Source: Paracoccus wurundjeri
Lineage (GTDB): Bacteria > Pseudomonadota > Alphaproteobacteria > Rhodobacterales > Rhodobacteraceae
Length of the DNA stretch: 64,000 nucleotides
Direction of reading: 5' to 3'
Assembly: GCF_030678915.1 (NCBI RefSeq)
Contig: NZ_JAUUTZ010000009.1
Location: forward strand, 62,001-126,000
Numbering within the stretch: the first letter of the stretch is position 1; each line of letters starts with the position of its first letter. The translations under genes and the position numbers were made by a program. A model generated the notes under the pieces. The model was not told the DNA's origin, ran no database searches, and saw nothing but the letters and a program-made list of their open reading frames with translations. Below are positions 36,738 through 46,066 of this stretch, piece after piece.

Positions 36738-37235
36738 TTGTGGCATGAACCGGATCAAGGCGACGCTTTCGCCCCGCATGATCATGCGCTTTGCCAATCG
36801 CGGGCATTGGCTGAAGCCGAGGAACGTCTGAGGCAGCAAGGTGCAAGGCTGACGCCGGTCCGCCGGCGCACATTGGAGATCCTGCTTGAAGCGCATCGGG
36901 CGATGGGCGCTTACGAAGTGCTTGACCGGCTGGCCGAGGCAGGTTTCGGCCGCCAGCCGCCGGTCGCCTATCGTGCGCTTGAGTTTCTGGTCGAGCATGG
37001 GCTGGCGCATCGCCTGCAGCGGCTGAACGCCTTTGCCGCCTGTCTGCATCCCGGCGAGGATCACGCCCCGGTTTTTCTGATCTGCCGGGTATGTGACAAG
37101 GTGGCCGAAGCCCATGCGGGCAATGTCCGCAGCGAATTAAGTTCGGCGGCAGGTGAACTTGGCTTCACGGTCGAGCGTGCGACTGTCGAGGCTTTGGGGC
37201 TCTGCCCCGCCTGCGCCGGACGGGACGCGGAATGA
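36738..37235 (+). CDS. zur: Zinc uptake regulator (Fur family)
   Basis: A 165-residue Fur-family repressor that senses zinc. The winged helix contains RLTPVRRRTLEILLEAHRAMGAYEVLDRL and PPVAYRALEFLVEHGLAHRL. The structural zinc site is formed by two CxxC pairs, ICRVC and LCPAC. The start is TTG at 36738 with AAGG upstream. No in-frame ATG occurs before residue ~56. The stop overlaps znuC by four bases. The protein should repress znuA and its own operon when zinc is plentiful. Confidence 0.92.
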   Translation: MWHEPDQGDAFAPHDHALCQSRALAEAEERLRQQGARLTPVRRRTLEILLEAHRAMGAYEVLDRLAEAGFGRQPPVAYRALEFLVEHGLAHRLQRLNAFAACLHPGEDHAPVFLICRVCDKVAEAHAGNVRSELSSAAGELGFTVERATVEALGLCPACAGRDAE

Positions 37236-37981
37236 CCGCTCTGATCGCTTCTGAAAAGCTGAGCATCAATCGCCCCGGTACGGCCGATCCGGTTTTGCGC
37301 GATGTCGATTTCCACATTGCGCCGGGCGAGATCGTGACGGTCGTTGGCCCCAATGGCTCGGGGAAATCCTCGCTTATCCGCGCACTTCTGGGGCACATGC
37401 CGCTGATCGCGGGGCGAATCGACCGCCGCGCGGGGCTGAGAATCGGCTATGTGCCACAGCGGGTTCAGCTTGACCGGTCGATCCCGATGACCGTGCGGCG
37501 CTTTTTGTCCCTTCCCCGCTGGGTCGGGGGGCAGGTGGCTGCGCTTGCCCTTGCGCGCACCGGAGTCGCCGGGTTGGAGGCGCGTCAATTGACCGAGCTT
37601 TCGGGGGGGCAGTTTCAGCGTGTCCTGCTTGCCCGGGCGCTTCTGCACGATCCGCATCTTCTGGTGTTGGATGAGCCGACGCAGGGGCTGGATCAGCCGG
37701 GAATCGTCGCCTTTTATCAGCTTATCGAAGAGGTTCGGCGCCAGACCGGCGCCGCGGTGCTGATGGTCAGTCACGATTTGCTTGTCGTGATGGGCGCATC
37801 GGACCGGGTGATCTGCCTGAATGGGCATGTCTGCTGCGAGGGAACGCCCCAATATGTCGGCAACGCGCCAGAATACCGCGCCCTGTTCGGGGCGGATAGC
37901 AAGGGTACCCTGGCTCTTTACCGACACCATCATGACCATGACCATGATTCGCATCATGATTGTGCCCATCACGGCGAATGA
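37232..37981 (+). CDS. znuC: Zinc ABC transporter ATP-binding protein
   Basis: A 249-residue ATPase. Walker A is GPNGSGKSSLIRAL, the signature is LSGGQFQRVLLARALL and Walker B is LLVLDEPTQGLDQPG. The C-terminal tail is His/Asp rich (RHHHDHDHDSHHDCAHHGE), consistent with handling of zinc and also seen in other ZnuC proteins. Overlaps zur by four bases. Confidence 0.95.
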   Translation: MTALIASEKLSINRPGTADPVLRDVDFHIAPGEIVTVVGPNGSGKSSLIRALLGHMPLIAGRIDRRAGLRIGYVPQRVQLDRSIPMTVRRFLSLPRWVGGQVAALALARTGVAGLEARQLTELSGGQFQRVLLARALLHDPHLLVLDEPTQGLDQPGIVAFYQLIEEVRRQTGAAVLMVSHDLLVVMGASDRVICLNGHVCCEGTPQYVGNAPEYRALFGADSKGTLALYRHHHDHDHDSHHDCAHHGE

Positions 37982-38029
37982 ATTCTGAAATGAAGCGATG
38001 GCAACGCATATCGGCCAACAAGGGTTCCC

Positions 38030-38812
38030 ATGCTTGATGATTTTCTGATCCGGGCCGTTCTGGCAGGTCTTGGGCTGGCGGTTGCCGCCGGCGTGCTTGG
38101 CTGCTTCGTTGTCTGGCGGCGCATGGCTTATTTTGGCGATTCTACCGCGCATGCCGCGATTCTGGGGGTGGCGCTTAGCCTGGCGTTCGATCTGTCCATC
38201 TATGCCGGCACCATTGCGACCGCGCTTGCCGTGGCGCTGCTGGTATCGATGCTGACCTCGCGCGGGCATGCGATGGATACGGTACTGGGCGTCATCGCGC
38301 ATTCCGCGCTTGCCTTCGGGCTTGTCGCGATCAGTTTCGTTCCTTCGGCGCGGGTCGATCTGGCAAGCTATCTTTTCGGGGATATCCTTGCCGTCGGCCG
38401 CAGCGATCTGCTGTGGATCTGGGGCGGATCGTTCCTGATACTTGGGCTTTTATGCTGGCGCTGGCAGAACTTAGTGACTGCTTCGGTCAATGAGGAACTG
38501 GCGATGGCCGCGGGTATCGATCCCCGTCTGGAGCGGCTTGTGATGTCGGTCGCGCTTGCCCTTCTGGTTGCAATCGCGATTCGGATCGTCGGGTCGCTTC
38601 TGATCTCGGCAATGCTGATTATTCCTGCGGCAACCGCCCGCCGATTTGCCGCCACCCCCGAGCGGATGGCCGCCATTGCCTGCATTATCGCGGCGCTGTC
38701 GGTTTTGGCGGGGCTATGGGCAAGCCTGCGGCTCGATACGCCTGCCGGTCCGTCGATTGTCGCCTCCGCAGCAGCTTTTTTCATGTTTGCGCAGGTATTT
38801 CGTTCACATTAA
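38030..38812 (+). CDS. znuB: Zinc ABC transporter permease
   Basis: A 260-residue inner-membrane permease of the ABC-3 family with about eight hydrophobic segments. Family cues are VVWRRMAYFGDSTAHAAILGVAL, TVLGVIAHSALAFGLVA and LLISAMLIIPAATARRFA. It completes the ZnuABC importer. The 48-base gap from znuC has no obvious promoter, so it is probably co-transcribed. It is followed by AT-rich sequence. Confidence 0.95.
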   Translation: MLDDFLIRAVLAGLGLAVAAGVLGCFVVWRRMAYFGDSTAHAAILGVALSLAFDLSIYAGTIATALAVALLVSMLTSRGHAMDTVLGVIAHSALAFGLVAISFVPSARVDLASYLFGDILAVGRSDLLWIWGGSFLILGLLCWRWQNLVTASVNEELAMAAGIDPRLERLVMSVALALLVAIAIRIVGSLLISAMLIIPAATARRFAATPERMAAIACIIAALSVLAGLWASLRLDTPAGPSIVASAAAFFMFAQVFRSH

Positions 38813-39011
38813 TTACAAAACACCCCATTATCGCGGCGTCTCGTGGCCTATGGGTAGCACCCCGTGGTTGAAGTGTTGGCCAATATGCAACAGTGGGCGC
38901 AGCCCCGCGCTGACAAGAAGGTATTGTTCCTTTTCAACTGCGTGGGATTGTGTAAGTGTCACATCGATGTTGCCGGAAACGGCAGCTTTCAAAACGAAAC
39001 GGAGCATGATC

Positions 39012-39215
39012 ATGACCAAATTCGCTACTTTCGCTGCCGCTCTCGGCCTGACCGCTTCTTCGGCTTTCGCCGGTGGCTATGTTGCCCCCGTCGTCGACGT
39101 TGAGCCTGTTGTTGTCGAAGAGCAGTCGGCATCCTCGAACGCCGGCCTGGTTGTTCCCGCCCTGCTGCTGCTGGGTGTGATCGCCGCGGTTGCTGCTGAC
39201 GATGACGACAGCTGA
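39012..39215 (+). CDS. Small exported single-span protein, Rhodobacteraceae type
   Basis: A 67-residue protein with an N-terminal signal peptide (MTKFATFAAALGLTASSAFA) and a second hydrophobic segment (GLVVPALLLLGVIAAVAA) before the acidic end DDDDS. Between them is a Val/Glu-rich stretch (VAPVVDVEPVVVEE). GGAG lies seven bases upstream of ATG. Proteins of this kind are widespread in the group and are sometimes misnamed ferrochelatase in databases. The function is unknown. A strong terminator follows. Confidence 0.7.
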   Translation: MTKFATFAAALGLTASSAFAGGYVAPVVDVEPVVVEEQSASSNAGLVVPALLLLGVIAAVAADDDDS

Positions 39216-39254
39216 TTTCAGAACAGATCGAATTTCGATCTGACTGTTTTCAAT

Positions 39255-39289
39255 GGGCTGACCGATTGGTCAGCCCTTTTCCTTTTACA
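39255..39289 (+). terminator. Rho-independent terminator
   Basis: Perfect 9-bp stem GGGCTGACC and GGTCAGCCC around GATT, followed by TTTTCCTTTT. It ends the transcript of the small exported protein 40 bases upstream. Confidence 0.9.
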
Positions 39290-39379
39290 ATGTTCCATAA
39301 CCATGCCGGCCTTTCATTCAGGCAGATCGGATGTGCTTTCAACTGGAACCTGTCCCCGGCATGAAATAGCTTTCGTGGC

Positions 39380-40642
39380 ATGAAACCCAAGATTCTGACG
39401 ACTCTTCAGACCTATAGCAGACAGCTTTTCATGGCTGATCTTGCCGCCGGCATCAGTGTTGCGATGGTGGCCCTGCCGCTTAGCCTTGCGATCGCGATCG
39501 CCTCGGGCGCCGATCCCGCGACCGGACTGGTCACCGCGATCGTTGCAGGCTTTCTGATTTCGCTTCTGGGGGGCAGCCGGGTTCAGATCGGTGGCCCGAC
39601 GGGGGCGTTTATCGTCGTCGTCTTTGCGGTCATTGCCGATCATGGCTATGACGGGCTTGTCATCGCGACCTTCATGGCCGGGCTGATCCTGCTCGTGGCG
39701 GGGTTTTTGCGGGCAGGGCGATTGATCCAGCTTGTGCCTGAACCTGTCATCAACGGTTTCACCATCGGTATCGCGATCATCATCGCGACGAGTCAGCTTA
39801 TGGATCTGTTCGGCCTGACGGTCGCGCAGGTTCCGGCCGAATTTTTCGGCAAACTGAAGGCGCTTTGGGCCGCGAAAGCCGGTCTGAGCATCCCGGCGCT
39901 GCTGATCGGCGGGCTGACGATGGTGCTGATCGTCGGTCTGAAACGCGCCGCGCCGCGGTTGCCGGGACTGATCATCGCCGTTGCCGTCACCTCTGCCATC
40001 GTCGCCATATTCGGTCTGCCGGTCGATACGATCCAGTCGCGTTTCGGAGATTTGCCGCGCGGCCTGCCGGCTCCGGCGATTCCCTCGTTGAATATGGAAC
40101 GGATTGGGGAACTGCTGCCGTCGGCTTTCGTCATCGCGTTTCTCGCAGGTGTCGAATCGCTGCTGTCGGCCATGGTCGCTGACCGGATGATCGCAGGCAG
40201 GCATCGCTCCAATGCCGAACTGATCGCCCAGGGGGCGGCAAATCTGGGATCGGCGCTGTTCGGCGGATTGCCGGCGACCGGCGCAATCGCCCGCACGGCC
40301 ACCAATATCCGCGCCGGTGGCAAAACGCCGGTGGCCGGCCTGATTCACGCCATGACGATCCTGATCGTGATGCTGATCGCCGCGCCGCTGGCGGGCTATA
40401 TGGCGATGCCCGCGCTTGCCGGGCTGCTGATCCTGACGGCATGGAACATGAGCGAGCCCCATCGCTGGCCGGAATATCTGCACGAGAGGCGGTCGGATCA
40501 GTTTCTTCTGGTCGTGACGCTTGTCCTGACCGTTGTGGCCGATCTGACCGTTGCAATCGGCGTTGGTGTGGCGCTGGGGCTGGCAATCCGCCTGCGCCGC
40601 CGCCTGATTCCGCCATCGGACTGGAAGCCGCCGCAAAGATGA
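39380..40642 (+). CDS. SulP-family anion transporter without STAS domain
   Basis: A 420-residue inner-membrane transporter of the SLC26/SulP family. It has about ten to twelve hydrophobic segments, with the N-terminal DLAAGISVAMVALPLSLAIAIASG and LISLLGGSRVQIGGPTGAFIVVV segments and the later GLPATGAIARTATNIRAGGKTPVAG, all conserved in SulP. The usual cytoplasmic STAS domain at the C-terminus (about 100-120 residues) is absent: the protein ends 20 residues after the last helix. Possible substrates are sulfate, bicarbonate or dicarboxylates. Confidence 0.9.
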   Translation: MKPKILTTLQTYSRQLFMADLAAGISVAMVALPLSLAIAIASGADPATGLVTAIVAGFLISLLGGSRVQIGGPTGAFIVVVFAVIADHGYDGLVIATFMAGLILLVAGFLRAGRLIQLVPEPVINGFTIGIAIIIATSQLMDLFGLTVAQVPAEFFGKLKALWAAKAGLSIPALLIGGLTMVLIVGLKRAAPRLPGLIIAVAVTSAIVAIFGLPVDTIQSRFGDLPRGLPAPAIPSLNMERIGELLPSAFVIAFLAGVESLLSAMVADRMIAGRHRSNAELIAQGAANLGSALFGGLPATGAIARTATNIRAGGKTPVAGLIHAMTILIVMLIAAPLAGYMAMPALAGLLILTAWNMSEPHRWPEYLHERRSDQFLLVVTLVLTVVADLTVAIGVGVALGLAIRLRRRLIPPSDWKPPQR

Positions 40643-40683
40643 ACATTTGCGCAAGCCGATCAAGCCTGTGACGAAGCCCCGTT

Positions 40684-41502
40684 CTATCCGGGCCGTCTCA
40701 CGCCCAGAAACGGCCCTTCGCCCGCAGCATCGATCCGGGCGATGGCGTCCTGAATCCCTTCGCGGATGACGGCCATTTTCCATGCGGTCGCGTGAATCAT
40801 GACATCGGCCGAGATCGCCATGGCAACATGGCCGGGCCAGAACAGCAGATCGCCGCGCGCGATGCCGGAAACCATCGGGAAGGCATCGCGTTGCAGATCG
40901 GAATCGCCCGGGCAGGGGATGCCGCAATCCGTCAATGCGATCTGGATCAACCCCGAGCAATCCAGCCCCGCATAGCTGTTGCCTCCCCAGAGATAGGGCG
41001 CCCCCAATAGTGACTCCGCGGTCGTGACGGGATCCGCGGAAGGCTTGTCACCGATATGTTGCAGGGGAATGAAGCCGCCGGTTGCAAGCTGTGCGAAGCC
41101 CGGCATGGTTCCGGCTACGGACAATCTGGCACCGATGGACAATCCGCAGAACTCGGACTGCTTCATATCCGGCGCGGAATAAAGATGGCTTGCAGGGGCG
41201 GTAACGCGATGCGTGATAGGCGCGGTTCCGGTTCCCAGCACATTTTCGGGCAGCCAGCCGCAATAGCCGTCCTGTGCCGTCTGGACAAAGGCCCATCCGC
41301 CGCGAGCCTCGATCACGGTCAGGTCCGCGCCGAAAATCACCTGCCGGTCCCGGCGGCCTTCCGGTGCGTTCAGCAGATCGGCAAGAGGGGCGCTTAGACG
41401 CGCGGGCCGTCCGGCTGTGTATTCCGGGCGCTTCAGGACGCCGCGCAGGGATTCCAGGGCAACCCGCTCGGTCGCCGGGGTCAGGCGGCGATCATGGGTC
41501 AT
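40684..41502 (-). CDS. NlpC/P60 cysteine peptidase with bacterial SH3 domains
   Basis: A 272-residue cell-wall hydrolase. The N-terminal ~150 residues form two SH3-like domains that bind peptidoglycan. The C-terminal NlpC/P60 domain has the Cys in GLDCSGLIQIAL and the His in WPGHVAMAI, with a third polar residue later. It would cleave peptide stems, likely gamma-D-Glu-L-diamino acid bonds. No signal peptide is seen. ATGA overlap with the aminopeptidase gene upstream suggests joint recycling of peptidoglycan peptides. Confidence 0.88.
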   Translation of the reverse strand: MTHDRRLTPATERVALESLRGVLKRPEYTAGRPARLSAPLADLLNAPEGRRDRQVIFGADLTVIEARGGWAFVQTAQDGYCGWLPENVLGTGTAPITHRVTAPASHLYSAPDMKQSEFCGLSIGARLSVAGTMPGFAQLATGGFIPLQHIGDKPSADPVTTAESLLGAPYLWGGNSYAGLDCSGLIQIALTDCGIPCPGDSDLQRDAFPMVSGIARGDLLFWPGHVAMAISADVMIHATAWKMAVIREGIQDAIARIDAAGEGPFLGVRRPG

Positions 41503-42875
41503 GTCAGCAATCGCGGCAAGGCGTCCAGAACTGCCCGCGCCCCCTGACCCACACCGCCTTTTGGCCTGCCGGGCTTCGCGGCGGGTTGCCAGCCGTAGAT
41601 ATCAAGATGGACATAGCGCCCCGCGCCCTCGGCGAAGCGGCGCAGGAACAGCGCGGCGGTGATCGAACCGGCCATGCCGCCGGACGGCGCGTTGTCCAGA
41701 TCGGCGATATCTGGCTCGATCATCGCCTCGTAAGGCTCCCAGAACGGCATCCGCCACAGCGGATCGCCTGCCTGCATCGCCGAGGTCTGGATGATTTGCG
41801 CGGTTGCATCATCGTCGCAGTAGAAAGGCGGGATATCCGGGCCAAGCGCCACCCGCGCCGCGCCTGTCAGCGTCGCGTAAGAGATCATCAGATCCGGATT
41901 TTCCTCGGCACCCATCGTCAATGCGTCGGCCAGCACCAGCCGCCCCTCGGCGTCGGTATTGTTCACCTCGACCGTCAGGCCCTTGCGGCTGCCAAGCACG
42001 TCACCGGGACGAAAGGCATTGCCGGCGATGCTGTTTTCCACCGCCGGGATCAGCACACGCAGCCGCAGCCGCTGTGCCGCTCCCGTTCCGGCCAGCATCT
42101 TCAGCAGCCCCAGAACGGTCGCCGCACCGCCCATATCTTTCTTCATCAGCCCCATCGAGGATGGGGGTTTGATATCCAGCCCGCCAGTGTCGAAACACAC
42201 GCCTTTGCCGACCAGCGTCAGCATCGGGCCGCTGTCGCCCAGCCGGATGTCGATCAGCCGTGGCGCCTGTTCCGCAGCGCGGCCGACCGCGTGGATCAGT
42301 GGCAGGTTGGATTTCAGCAGGGCCTCGCCCGTCGTCACCTCGATCGAGGCGCCGATATCATTGGCCAGCTTGCGGGCCGAGGCTTCAAGCTGTTTGGGTC
42401 CCATATCGCTTGCCGGCGTATTGATCAGATCGCGGGTCAGAAATTCGCCCGCCGCGATGGCAAGAAGACGGTCGGCATCCACGCCGTCGGGGCAGACAAG
42501 CCGCGGCCGGGCGGGCGCGTCGCCTTTGTACCGTGTGAAGCGATATTGGCCCAGCAACCAGCCAAGCGCCAGTTCCTCGGGATCGCGGCCCTCGGGAACA
42601 TAGGCAAGCCGCCAGTCCCCCTGGGGCAGTGCCGAGACGGCGCGGGCAAGGGTGAACCGCTCCCGCCCGGCCCTGGAGGGATGGCCAAGCCCGAATAGCG
42701 CGCCCTGCACCGTGCCATCCGCAGCCGGCAGCAGGCACAGCTCGCCTGTCTTGCCGGTGAAGCCACAGGCCGCGGGCCAGTTGCCCGCCATGGCATCTTC
42801 GGGAATTTCCGCGTCTTGCGGGACGCACCAGATTGGCAGTGATTGATCGGAGGTTGGGGCAAATTCGACCGGCAT
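41499..42875 (-). CDS. Leucyl aminopeptidase family (M17) protein
   Basis: A 458-residue metallopeptidase. The metal site and catalytic motifs are intact: VGKGVCFDTGGLDIKPPSSM (Lys/Asp), NNTDAEGRLVLADAL (the M17 signature with Asp/Glu/Arg). Family members are hexameric and remove N-terminal residues from peptides. The start at 42875 (MPVEFAPTSDQ) was chosen to exclude an upstream extension without homology. It overlaps the NlpC/P60 gene, a pairing known from other alphaproteobacteria. Confidence 0.93.
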   Translation of the reverse strand: MPVEFAPTSDQSLPIWCVPQDAEIPEDAMAGNWPAACGFTGKTGELCLLPAADGTVQGALFGLGHPSRAGRERFTLARAVSALPQGDWRLAYVPEGRDPEELALGWLLGQYRFTRYKGDAPARPRLVCPDGVDADRLLAIAAGEFLTRDLINTPASDMGPKQLEASARKLANDIGASIEVTTGEALLKSNLPLIHAVGRAAEQAPRLIDIRLGDSGPMLTLVGKGVCFDTGGLDIKPPSSMGLMKKDMGGAATVLGLLKMLAGTGAAQRLRLRVLIPAVENSIAGNAFRPGDVLGSRKGLTVEVNNTDAEGRLVLADALTMGAEENPDLMISYATLTGAARVALGPDIPPFYCDDDATAQIIQTSAMQAGDPLWRMPFWEPYEAMIEPDIADLDNAPSGGMAGSITAALFLRRFAEGAGRYVHLDIYGWQPAAKPGRPKGGVGQGARAVLDALPRLLT

Positions 42876-42938
42876 CGCAGTTTCCTTGTTGTCCGGGGGA
42901 CAAACTACACGCTGGCGGGGCCTTCGCAAGTGCGGCAG

Positions 42939-43316
42939 TCAGGAAAGGCCGGTATCGCACCGGATCGTGGCCAGCGAGCGATTGCCGACCCGTCTCAGTC
43001 TGGCGCCGATTGCCGCGACAGCGATATGATTGCGCTGCTGGATGCAATCCCGAAGGTTCTGCGCCACGGTGGCCAGTGTCGGCAGCCCCAGCTGCCAGGC
43101 AAGACGCGCCAGCGATTCGGCATGAGCCAGGGCATCCGTATCGTCATGGCAATCCATGGCCTGGCCGGCCCGGAAAAGCGCAGTCTCGATCTCGCCCAAT
43201 GCCAGGCGGATCGTGTTCCGTGCCGCCGCTTCCCCCAGTTCTCCGACAATATCCGCGATCCGCCGCCTGTCGAAGCGAACCGGCTCGAATATCGGCAAGG
43301 ACATGACATTTGCCAA
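42939..43316 (-). CDS. Hypothetical helical protein, possibly Hpt-like
   Basis: A 125-residue all-helical soluble protein. The segment LAHAESLARLAWQLGLPTLATVAQNL (residues about 64-89) resembles the phosphotransfer helix of Hpt domains, with a His at the expected place. The normal Lys-Gly following it is missing, so activity is uncertain. An in-frame ATG at 43304 is an alternative start. No ribosome-binding site is strong. It sits between the aminopeptidase and the carbonic anhydrase, with no histidine kinase nearby. Confidence 0.45.
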   Translation of the reverse strand: MANVMSLPIFEPVRFDRRRIADIVGELGEAAARNTIRLALGEIETALFRAGQAMDCHDDTDALAHAESLARLAWQLGLPTLATVAQNLRDCIQQRNHIAVAAIGARLRRVGNRSLATIRCDTGLS

Positions 43317-43454
43317 GCAGGAATCTCCGGCCTCTCATTTGTGTTGGAGGCGGAGATTGCGGTAAGAGAATGAACAACTTGCTAGCGCGGGGAATTTCTT
43401 CTCGAATTTTAGTCATTATGCGCTTATCAACTGGCAAGTTTACAAGAGGTCATC

Positions 43455-44102
43455 ATGCATAATGTCCGCCCATTGCCGCAATATCTGATCAGCCGCTATC
43501 ATGGCTGGAAGGCCACAGCCTATGCCGAGAACAGCGCCTGGTACCGGAGATTGGCGGATGACGGCCAGCGTCCAAGGGCGATGGTCATCTCGTGTTGCGA
43601 TTCGCGCGTACATGTCACCAGCATATTCGGCGCGGATTCGGGCGAGTTCTTCATCCATCGGAATATTGCCAATCTGGTTCCGCCCCATGCGCCGGACGGG
43701 CAGCAGCACGGCACCTCGGCGGCGGTTGAATACGCGGTGGAGGCGCTGCGCGTGGCGCATCTGATCGTGGTCGGGCATACGAATTGCGGCGGTGTGGCCG
43801 GATGTCATGCGATGTGCTCGGGAAATGCGCCGGAACTCGAAGAGAAATCCAGCTTTGTCGGCCGCTGGATGGATATCCTTCGCCCCGGCTATGAACGGGT
43901 GAGCGCGCTGCCTGAAGGAGAGCAGATCCGGGCGCTGGAGCGCGAGGCGGTGATGATCTCGATCGAGAATCTGATGACTTTCCCCTTCGTGAAATCCGCC
44001 GTCGAAAGCGAGGAATTGTCGCTGCATGGGCTGGTCCACGATATCCGCGAAGGAACTCTTTGGCAGGCTGAAGACGGCGGCAAGCGCTGGATTGCGCTAT
44101 AA
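43455..44102 (+). CDS. Beta-class carbonic anhydrase
   Basis: A 215-residue zinc enzyme interconverting CO2 and bicarbonate. The metal ligands and partner residues are visible: Cys47 and Asp49 in ISCCDSR, then His108 and Cys111 in GHTNCGG. IHRNIANLVPP is also typical. Normal length. AGAGG lies five bases upstream of the ATG. It is divergent from the Hpt-like gene and converges with the DedA gene. Confidence 0.95.
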   Translation: MHNVRPLPQYLISRYHGWKATAYAENSAWYRRLADDGQRPRAMVISCCDSRVHVTSIFGADSGEFFIHRNIANLVPPHAPDGQQHGTSAAVEYAVEALRVAHLIVVGHTNCGGVAGCHAMCSGNAPELEEKSSFVGRWMDILRPGYERVSALPEGEQIRALEREAVMISIENLMTFPFVKSAVESEELSLHGLVHDIREGTLWQAEDGGKRWIAL

Positions 44103-44147
44103 GGTCCGCCGACCGGCCCCGACGCATTTCCGGACCTGTATCCGGCT

Positions 44148-44747
44148 CTAGCTGTCCGGCTGCCAGCGGATCACGCGCCACAGATATATTCCGATCAGCC
44201 CGAGGACGATCAGCATCGAGGCGGGGTTCAGCCATTCGCTGACCTGTTCATAACTGCCTTCCAGCCAATAGCCGGCAAGCGCCAGAAATGTGCACCACAG
44301 AAAGCTGCCCAGTGCCGAGAACAGCAGGAAGCGCCGGGTGGACATCCGCGCGATTCCGGCCGGAATTGAAATCAATGTGCGGATCGTCGGCACAAGCCGT
44401 CCGAAGAACACCGCCGCGGCGCCATGCCGTTCGAACCATGCTTGCGCCCGGTCCAGTTCGGATGGCGTCATGGTCAGCCAGCGTCCATGTCGAGCGATCA
44501 GCCGACGCAGCCGTTTGTCGCCAAAGGCGCGACCGACAAGATACCACAGCCACGCCCCGGCCAGCGATCCTGCCGTGCCTGAAAGAATGGTCAGCCACAG
44601 AGGCGTGCCGCCCCGTGCTGCGTTGAACCCGGCCAGCGGCATGACCAGTTCCGACGGAATAGGCGGAAAGACATTCTCCAGCAGCATGAGGGCGGCGATG
44701 GCCCAGGCCCCGCCACCTTCAAGAAAGCTGGAGATCCAGTCGAACAT
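44148..44747 (-). CDS. DedA-family membrane protein
   Basis: A 199-residue protein with several transmembrane segments. N-terminal WAIAALMLLENVFPPIPSELVMPLAG is the family signature with the acidic/Pro pattern. GRLVPTIRTLISIPAGIARM follows, with the conserved Arg and Gly/Pro residues. DedA proteins take part in lipid flipping and membrane homeostasis. It is downstream of asd in the same direction by only ten bases. Confidence 0.92.
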   Translation of the reverse strand: MFDWISSFLEGGGAWAIAALMLLENVFPPIPSELVMPLAGFNAARGGTPLWLTILSGTAGSLAGAWLWYLVGRAFGDKRLRRLIARHGRWLTMTPSELDRAQAWFERHGAAAVFFGRLVPTIRTLISIPAGIARMSTRRFLLFSALGSFLWCTFLALAGYWLEGSYEQVSEWLNPASMLIVLGLIGIYLWRVIRWQPDS

Positions 44748-44757
44748 GACGGGGCGG

Positions 44758-45780
44758 TCAGCCCTTCTTCAGAACGCGATTACCCAGAAGCTCGGCGATC
44801 TGAACCGCGTTCAGAGCCGCACCCTTGCGCAGGTTGTCGCTGACGCACCACAGGTTCAGCCCGTTCTCGATGGTTGAATCCTGACGGATGCGGCTGATGA
44901 AGGTGGCGAAATCGCCCACGCATTCGACCGGCGTTGTATAGCCGCCCGGTTCGCGTTTATCGACGACCAGGATGCCGGGGGCTTCGCGCAGGATGTCGCG
45001 GGCCTCATCCTCGTCAAGGAAATCCTCGAACTCGATATTGATCGCCTCGGAATGGCCGACAAAGACCGGCACGCGCACGCAGGTGGCGGTAACCTTGATC
45101 TTGGGATCGACGATTTTCTTGGTCTCGGCGACCATCTTCCATTCTTCCTTGGTCGAGCCATCCTCCATGAAGACGTCGATCTGCGGAATCACGTTGAAGG
45201 CGATCTGTTTCTGGAATTTGCTGGGCTCGACCTCTTGCCCGGGCACATACATGCCCTTGGTCTGATCCCACAGCTCATCCATGCCTTCCTTGCCCGCGCC
45301 GCTGACCGACTGATAGGTCGAGACGACCACGCGTTTGATCCGGGCGCGGTCATGCAGTGGCTTCAAAGCCACAACCATCTGCGCGGTCGAGCAATTCGGA
45401 TTGGCGATGATGTTCTTCTTCGCATAGCCCTCGATCGCGTCGGGATTCACCTCGGGCACGATCAGGGGGACATCGGGGTCATAGCGGTAAAGCGAAGAGT
45501 TATCGATCACCACACAACCGGATTTGGCGGCGATGGGGGCGTATTTCTTGGTCGCATCGGAACCGATGGCAAAAAGCGCGATATCCCAGCCGGTAAAATC
45601 GAACTGCTCGATATCCTTGATCTTCAGAGTCTTGTCGCCAAAGCTGACCTCGGTCCCCTGCGAGCGGCGCGAGGCAAGCACCGCGATCTCATCCACCGGA
45701 AACTGACGTTCATCCAGAATATTCAGCATTTCACGGCCCACATTTCCCGTGGCGCCGGCAACAACGACTTTGTAGCCCAT
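44758..45780 (-). CDS. asd: Aspartate-semialdehyde dehydrogenase
   Basis: A 340-residue NADPH-dependent enzyme that makes aspartate semialdehyde for lysine, threonine, methionine and diaminopimelate synthesis. The cofactor motif is VVVAGATGNVGREMLNIL. The catalytic Cys is in NPNCSTAQMV. The His of the GHSEAIN segment is also present. Full family length. DedA follows in the same direction. Confidence 0.97.
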   Translation of the reverse strand: MGYKVVVAGATGNVGREMLNILDERQFPVDEIAVLASRRSQGTEVSFGDKTLKIKDIEQFDFTGWDIALFAIGSDATKKYAPIAAKSGCVVIDNSSLYRYDPDVPLIVPEVNPDAIEGYAKKNIIANPNCSTAQMVVALKPLHDRARIKRVVVSTYQSVSGAGKEGMDELWDQTKGMYVPGQEVEPSKFQKQIAFNVIPQIDVFMEDGSTKEEWKMVAETKKIVDPKIKVTATCVRVPVFVGHSEAINIEFEDFLDEDEARDILREAPGILVVDKREPGGYTTPVECVGDFATFISRIRQDSTIENGLNLWCVSDNLRKGAALNAVQIAELLGNRVLKKG

Positions 45781-46066
45781 CGGGGCCTCCTTTCCTGCGA
45801 TCGCTGGCGTTTAACGCAACGTGGCGTGGGATGGAAGGGGGAGCGTGGCAAGAGGCGGACTCAGTAACGATACCCGTGTAACGCGTGGATGCGGTCGGGT
45901 AAGCGCAACTATCCCGGGGTTCCGAATTTTTGCCCGGTTGCCCGATCGCCGAGATCACCTGCCACGCGAGTAAAGATGTCAAGTGACAACTGGTGCAAAG
46001 TCGGTTATCCGCAGTGATGGTTGATAGAGTTTTAATCGAGTGTTGCAGTTTAAGGGGGAGGTACCG

